A DNA stretch of 22,283 nucleotides from Pholiota molesta. Taxonomy: Eukaryota; Basidiomycota; Agaricomycetes; Agaricales; Strophariaceae. Positions within the stretch are counted from its first letter, which is position 1, and each line of letters starts with the position of its first letter. The translations under genes and the position numbers were made by a program. Under the pieces are notes generated by a model. It made no database searches. It worked only from the letters and a program-made list of their open reading frames with translations, and was not told the DNA's origin. Positions 17,412-22,283 of the stretch are shown in pieces. The stretch lies in contig JACGCK010000458.1 in NCBI GenBank assembly GCA_014925825.1, positions 1 through 22,283 on the forward strand, read 5' to 3'.

Positions 17412-18450
17412 CCGAAACGAAGAAAATAAGAACACTCCACAATATGCCTTGGGCCTTAGGACTAGGAAGGGCTGTTCAAGGGTTGACGACAAGGTGCGCG
17501 ATTATTTACTTCCGACGCTCGGTACCAAAACTGATCGGTGATCAATAAAAACAGAGAGACACACTAGCTCATGCCCAAGAGGATTCCTGTTCTGTGCTCT
17601 AGAATTTTTCTTGTTTCAAGCAGCACATACTCCCGCTTCTTTCTTTCCGTGTCGAACACGCACTTCCTAAAACGAGCAAGGATGAATGTATGTTATTCGT
17701 GCTTTTCTCACTGCAAGTCACCCACGAATCTTATTGACGTCCTCGTCCTTAGGCACATTGCCCAAATCTACGGCTGGTATGAATGTAATAGGTCAAGGGC
17801 TTTTCCATACCCTGCTATGTGGCCGATGAGGTGCAATTCAACAGAATACCGCCTTGAAGACTGAACAAAATCACCACGTCATCGCAACCAACTGACAATC
17901 GATCAAATATTTCAAAGGCCCCACTACCTTATGACAATGCAAACAAGGGCGACAGCAGCTCAGACGGCAGTGATTTGCCCTTTGCTTTGTTCTACTCGAA
18001 CATGATCCAAAAGTTTCTAGAGGCTCTGTAACTTGTTAACTTGAAACTGGTTAGGTTCACTGTCCAAACAGAAAGATTCCCCGCTCATAATTCTATAGTC
18101 AAGCATGTACCGGAAGCGAGCGGACCAGGATACCATTGTCCGATAATTCGTCGAGAAAGTCCACGCACAACGCTATAACAATTTCTTTAAGGCTTTAGGT
18201 GAGCACGGATCATCGTAACCTTCTCGTCATTGGTGCGCCATCTGAACTCCCCACTCAGTACCCTTCCAGGAGATGCACCCCACCCCGTCAGCCTGGTGTG
18301 GTCATTCAAATCATCAGCACTGTTGTCGATGCTGCGGCCAAAATTACCGACAAGTATGTATATACCCTCGACTGGGTGAATTCTTTCTGATCTAAGGGTA
18401 CATTGTTTCTTAGCGGTTTATTCTCCATGACAGCCAGCGTCACTCGATAG
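17412..18450. other. Gene-poor stretch with coding-like fragments
   Basis: No intact gene. On the plus strand several short frames have protein-like composition but are broken by stops and lie in different phases: 17431-17541 (NTPQYALGLRTRKG, then RVDDKVRDYLLPTLGTKTD, stop), about 17883-18031 (SNISKAPLPYDNANKGDSS, then LPFALFYSNMIQKFLEAL, stop) and 18199-18390 (HRNLLVIGAPSELPTQYP..., then VVIQIISTVVDAAAKITDK before a gtatgt). They could be degenerate exons of the broken gene whose first exons are suggested at 15839 and 17359. No family is recognised. Confidence 0.3.
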
Positions 18451-19666
18451 TTAATTTGACCCTTACGGTCGCAGAAAGGCGACGGCGCTCGCTCGAGAAT
18501 GCATATTGCGAGCGCGTGATACAGCAAGGCGATCCTTTGCTTAACGACGTACTGATGTCGAATAGGATTCTGATGTAGGTTCACTGATATTTTTTTTTTT
18601 GCTACGCAGCTGTTCATTTTATATAAATTACAGATGACGTGGCTTCTATGGAGATTCCTTCCATACAGGAACGACGCAAAAACAGTGGGAAGTGGTGGTG
18701 TAGGAGCAGAGAATAAGTCAGCCGGCGGCGAAGAGCTCGGTTGCAAAGAAATCGGACGAAATTTTGAATTATAGACCTAAGACAATAAAGTGTTATGCGC
18801 TCCCCACTCCAGCAACAGCTTCACAATGGCCTCTTTTACTATATCCGGTCCGGTAACGGGTCACACATAGTAACGGGTCAGAAGAGAATTTCAAGACAAT
18901 CCCTCTATTGATTTTCGAGATCTTTTTTGCATTGGGTCGTCGTACTATATTTCTATGTGCTCACAAAGTTACAGAGAAAGAAATAAATTCGATGTAAAGA
19001 TAAATGACTATCTTCATCTGAATCTCCTAAAATAGACATCTGCAATTGATGTTTGAGCGAATGTGCCGCAAGCATACCCACCGCAGATGTTGCGAAATAA
19101 TGATTTTTAGAGGGAAGCATCATAATAGTTTATAAGTATGAGCTCCAAAATATATTATCTGCCACTGCAGAACCATGAAAGCACATTCATAGAAGCTCAA
19201 AATATCATATTTGAGCTGACAGATGATACTGCATGTTAGCAATAGCACTGCCTGAATTTCAAACTGATTGCCACGCAACACTCAGAATGCATTTAATAGC
19301 ATACAATCCTGTTGTACCCAATTTTTCAGAATTTTTGAAGCTGTTCTGAGAATGTTATTCACAGCGCAAAATGACGATGTCAATCGGAAGATCCAAAAAT
19401 AGCAAATCTACATGCAGTTGTGAAGACATGCGGATTGAATTACATAGAAAAAAAGAGACTCGGAGAAATGCATATGTTCAAGCTAAAGATTTGACAAATT
19501 ACAGAGCTCAGAGGAATTGATTAGAGTTAAGGATTGAGTGGTGTTTCAGTTGAATTTGCGGCGGACAAAAGTATTTATTGGGTTGTGGCGCCGGCTCCAA
19601 CTTTCAGGGTCTTCGTCGACAAATGCAAATGTCTATGTTGCTACCGCTATTCTTTGTTCAACCATC
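18451..19666. other. AT-rich non-coding region upstream of the pogo-type transposase
   Basis: About 1.2 kb of AT-rich sequence with a T11-type homopolymer near 18590 and no convincing reading frame. It holds a duplicated taacgggtca motif (about 18853-18882) that resembles, in inverted orientation, sequence near 22212-22232. It is probably the transposon's 5' non-coding part from about 18850 onward. Confidence 0.4.
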
Positions 19667-22055
19667 ATGCCTCGCAAAATACCTCCACCTACTATGCATG
19701 AAAATGCCCTGAATATCGAGTCAAAAACCACGGAAGAACGACTTCAAATGGCCATCAACACAATCAACCTGCATGGCTTCAAGCCAGATGGGAACCCTGA
19801 ATTCTCCTTCCGTCAAGCAGCCGATATCTTCAAGGTATCAAAGATGACACTCACGGAACGGTTCAAGGGGCGCGTAACACGAACTGAAGCACACGAGAAA
19901 GAACGAAAGGTATCAGCAGCATGCGAAGAGGTATTAGTCGAGTGGGTAAAAGAACTGGGCAGACGTAACGTACCACTGCATCCATCTGCTGTTGCCGAAC
20001 ATGCCCGCATAATTTCAGGTGTTGACCTTGGAGAAAGTTGGATTCACCGATTTCGAGTACGCCATCCGGACCTGAAAGCAAAATGGACAACAGGAATGGA
20101 GAAATGCCGGGCTGGTGCAGTAAATGAAACAGAGGTCACCAATTTCTACGATGAGTACGAATATCTCGTGCAGAAATTCAAAATCAAACCCGAGAATCGT
20201 TACAATATGGATGAAAAGGGGTGCCAGCTTGGCATTGGGACCTCCATCAAAGCATTGATCGACCGTACTCAAAAGGACTGCCAGGTTATTGAGGATGGAA
20301 ACCGCGAGCTCATCACAATCATCGAATGTGTCTGTGCTGATGGTACATCCATTCCCCCCAATGTCGTATTTCAAGGAAAGCGTCGAGATCTTGAGTGGGG
20401 CAGGGTTAATCCCTGTAATGCAAGGTAAGTAATCTAATATATACTAGCTAAGCATTTGTTAACGCTTGAATGAAAGTATTTCTCTCTCACCAAAAGGCTG
20501 GACAGATCAGGAACTTGGGTCCTACTGGCTTGAACGTGACTTCGAACCTTCGACACGCCTTAAATGCAACCCAGATGAATATCGAATGCTTATATTAGAC
20601 GGGCACAACTCACATACGACATACCGCTTCTGCTCCTTCGCCGAAAAACACAAAATCATTATTCTCTGTCTCCCGCCGCACACTACACATCGTTTGCAGC
20701 CTTGTGATGTGGGTGTCTTTGGCCCATTGGCCAGTACATGGAAAGCCGAGGTCACGCAGTGCTCACTTGATATGATCCCTATACGGAAGGCTAATTTCAT
20801 TGAACACTATTCAAAGGCGCGAGCGAAGGCTTTCAATCCAAGCACCATAATCAGTGCATGGAAGAAGACTGGGATCGTACCTTTCAACCGTGATGCCCTT
20901 CCCCCAGACGCCTATGCACCAGCACTCAATACAACCACAAAAGCGGCCCAACCCATCTCTGCTACACTCCCAGAATTTTTGGCTCCTGTCGATATATCAG
21001 CTTCAGTTATCAGCGAGGCCGAAGATACCAACACACCACCATCTGTTCTTTCGCATACAACGTCGTTGGTCTCATCTACGGATCCCAGTCCATCAGCTGT
21101 GTCATCCAAGTCAACAGAGTCCTCGAGAACAATTGAAACACTTCCCGATGATCAATATTTCATGCGAATGACGGCCGAGCAAATGTACGAATATGTGGGG
21201 TTGCCTCCGAACAGCAAGCGACTGGCGGGAAAGCGAGAGCTTCGAGAGGAGAATTTGTTACTGCGGAATCTTCTCGATAAATCATGCATGCAAATGCAAA
21301 GAGACTTCGCCTTGAAGAAATTGATGGATCGCGAAAACGAGCGTCTACGACAGAGGCTATTTGATAAACAGAACAAGCCGAGCAAGAAGAAAACAACACA
21401 TACTGGGCGACATCTCACTTCCGAAGGGAACCTGGAGCAGCTAGCATTCGAAGAGTGGAAATCAGCTATGAAGGCGGTGTTTGCGAGTGATGGATTCAAG
21501 GCCTACAAGAAGTCACTCGTGGAAAAGGACAGAGCAGCGGCGCTAAAGGAAAAAAAGGATGAGAAAAAGCGAAAAGATGACGAGAAGGAACTAGAGAAAG
21601 AGAGGAAGAGGCAAGAAGAAGAGGATAAGAAGCGCGAGAAGGCTCGCCAGAAGGCCATCAAGGACGCCGAGAAAGCTGCAGCAAGAGATATGAAGGCAGC
21701 AGAAAGAGCGGCTGCTAAAGCGGCCAAGGAGTTGGCAGCAGCCCAGAAAATGGCAGCAGCAGCAGAGCGTAGGGAAATTCTGGCAGCACAAAAGCAAGAA
21801 CGTAACAAGAGGAAGAAATCGAAGGCAGAACACAAGAAGACAACTGAAAACTCAGATAATGACGAACCTGGGCCCAAAGAGCCAGCCATAGAAGCTTTGG
21901 CTACCCTTCCAAATTGTCCTACTCCTCGCCCTCGCCCTCGCCCTCGTCCTCGCTGCGCTGCTAAGTCTGCTAGTCCAAAGGCTGCAAGTAACTTGACGGA
22001 AGACATGGGTCCTGTGAGGAGATCAGCGCGCCAAATGGCTTCAGAGAAGAAATAG
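19667..22055 (+). CDS. Pogo-type (Tc1/mariner superfamily) DDE transposase
   Basis: Spliced model: exons 19667-20424 and 20477-22055, intron 52 nt (gtaagt..aaag); 2337 nt, 778 aa, intact. The intron joins NPCNA to SISLSPKGWTDQELG without a break. Residues ~22-70 form a Psq-like HTH (EERLQMAINTI..FSFRQAADIFKVSKMTL). Residues ~80-145 form a CENP-B-type HTH ending GESWIHRFRVRHPDLKAK. The DDE domain shows Asp182 (YNMDEKG), Asp294 (LILDGHNSH) and Asp330 (RLQPCDVGVFGPL), the last two 36 residues apart (DD35D). HWKKTG-type family end: SAWKKTGIVPFNRDAL. After it come a Ser/Thr-rich linker, a Lys/Glu/Ala-rich, probably helical, segment (about 604-708) and a Pro-Arg repeat (about 733-746). The start at 19667 is the first ATG; an upstream in-frame GTG at 19538 is not preferred. 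It could be a live transposon gene or a domesticated one; intactness favours recent activity. Confidence 0.88.
21923..21952. repeat. Hexanucleotide (ccctcg)n repeat encoding Pro-Arg dipeptides
   Basis: About four to five near-perfect ccctcg units inside the transposase gene, encoding an alternating Pro-Arg run. Likely length-variable. Confidence 0.8.
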
Positions 22056-22283
22056 GTTCTTTCGCAGCTCTTATATATTAGAACTAGATCTTATAGACAT
22101 AGAGGATGATGATTATGTATGTCGGAGGAGGAATTATGCTTGTAAATGTGTCTGAAGACTGACGACGGTTGAACAACATCGATAAGATCGCGAAGTTTGT
22201 CCTTGTTTGCACCATGTGACCCACTTCCCCGGTTTTGGCCATTTTGGAGTGTCCATAGAAATAAATTCATGCAGCATGAACAA
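22056..22283. other. 3' flank of the pogo-type transposase
   Basis: 228 nt without a reading frame. Near 22212-22232 it carries a segment (catgtgacccacttccccgg) that, reversed, resembles the taacgggtcacacat segment near 18853. This may be the right terminal inverted repeat of the transposon. The window ends soon after. Confidence 0.35.

Noticed and set aside
17571..17864. 97-codon plus-strand frame
   Set aside because: Could not be tied to any family or splice model; Cys/Ser-rich composition looks accidental in a degraded region.
18306..18746. 146-codon minus-strand frame
   Set aside because: Crosses the poly-T tract and low-complexity sequence; no domain or splice support.
21503..22006. 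167-codon minus-strand frame in the transposase tail
   Set aside because: Ser/Phe/Ala-rich antisense of a Lys/Ala-rich repeat-like coding segment.

Overview
This window looks like nuclear DNA of a filamentous fungus, most likely an Agaricomycete (mushroom-forming basidiomycete). The evidence is: multi-exon genes with short introns (about 50-90 nt, GT..AG), spacing typical of fungal genes, a Vps36 whose GLUE domain is split by two NZF fingers, a Ngaro-type tyrosine-recombinase retrotransposon with split direct repeats, a pogo-type transposase and a hAT-type element. There is no sign of prokaryotic organisation.

The left part (1-8240) is gene territory. It starts with the 5' part of a secreted or membrane-anchored protein gene on the minus strand that runs off the window (1-485). 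Then come VPS36, an ESCRT-II subunit (1125-3172, +, five exons); a rhodanese-domain protein with an unrecognised N-terminal domain (4028-5205, -, three exons); an FMP46-like thioredoxin-fold protein (5627-6236, +, three exons with a 17-nt micro-exon); and a 526-aa polytopic membrane protein (6489-8238, -, four exons with a 24-nt micro-exon). I rebuilt each spliced model by hand. The four complete ones keep frame across all introns and have lengths divisible by three.

The most notable protein is the membrane protein. It consists of three tandem four-helix modules, each with a Y-x-P-T-[LI] motif in its second helix and a [GW]-x-[QE]-V-[LI] ... R-Y motif in its fourth, giving about 12 predicted TM helices. 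I do not recognise the family. A second, tandemly duplicated copy (8643-10474) has decayed through several small, mostly homopolymer, indels.

The right part (10551-22283) is mobile-element territory. A 5.1-kb Ngaro-type element (10551-15690, coding on the minus strand) is shown by its A1-body-B1A2-B2 split direct repeats and by gag (CCHC finger and CCCH-like cluster), RT, RNase H and tyrosine recombinase remnants, all frame-broken. It abuts the 5' end of the decayed membrane-protein copy. A 1.34-kb non-autonomous hAT-type element (15982-17324) has a perfect 8-bp target duplication and a GC-rich interior with a 166-bp tandem repeat. It appears to lie inside an intron of an older, broken gene. 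After a gene-poor stretch with coding-like fragments, an intact 778-aa pogo-type transposase gene (19667-22055, +) with one intron closes the window.

The host genes do not form an evident pathway; they are ordinary unlinked eukaryotic genes. I see no RNA gene, CRISPR array or obvious defence system.
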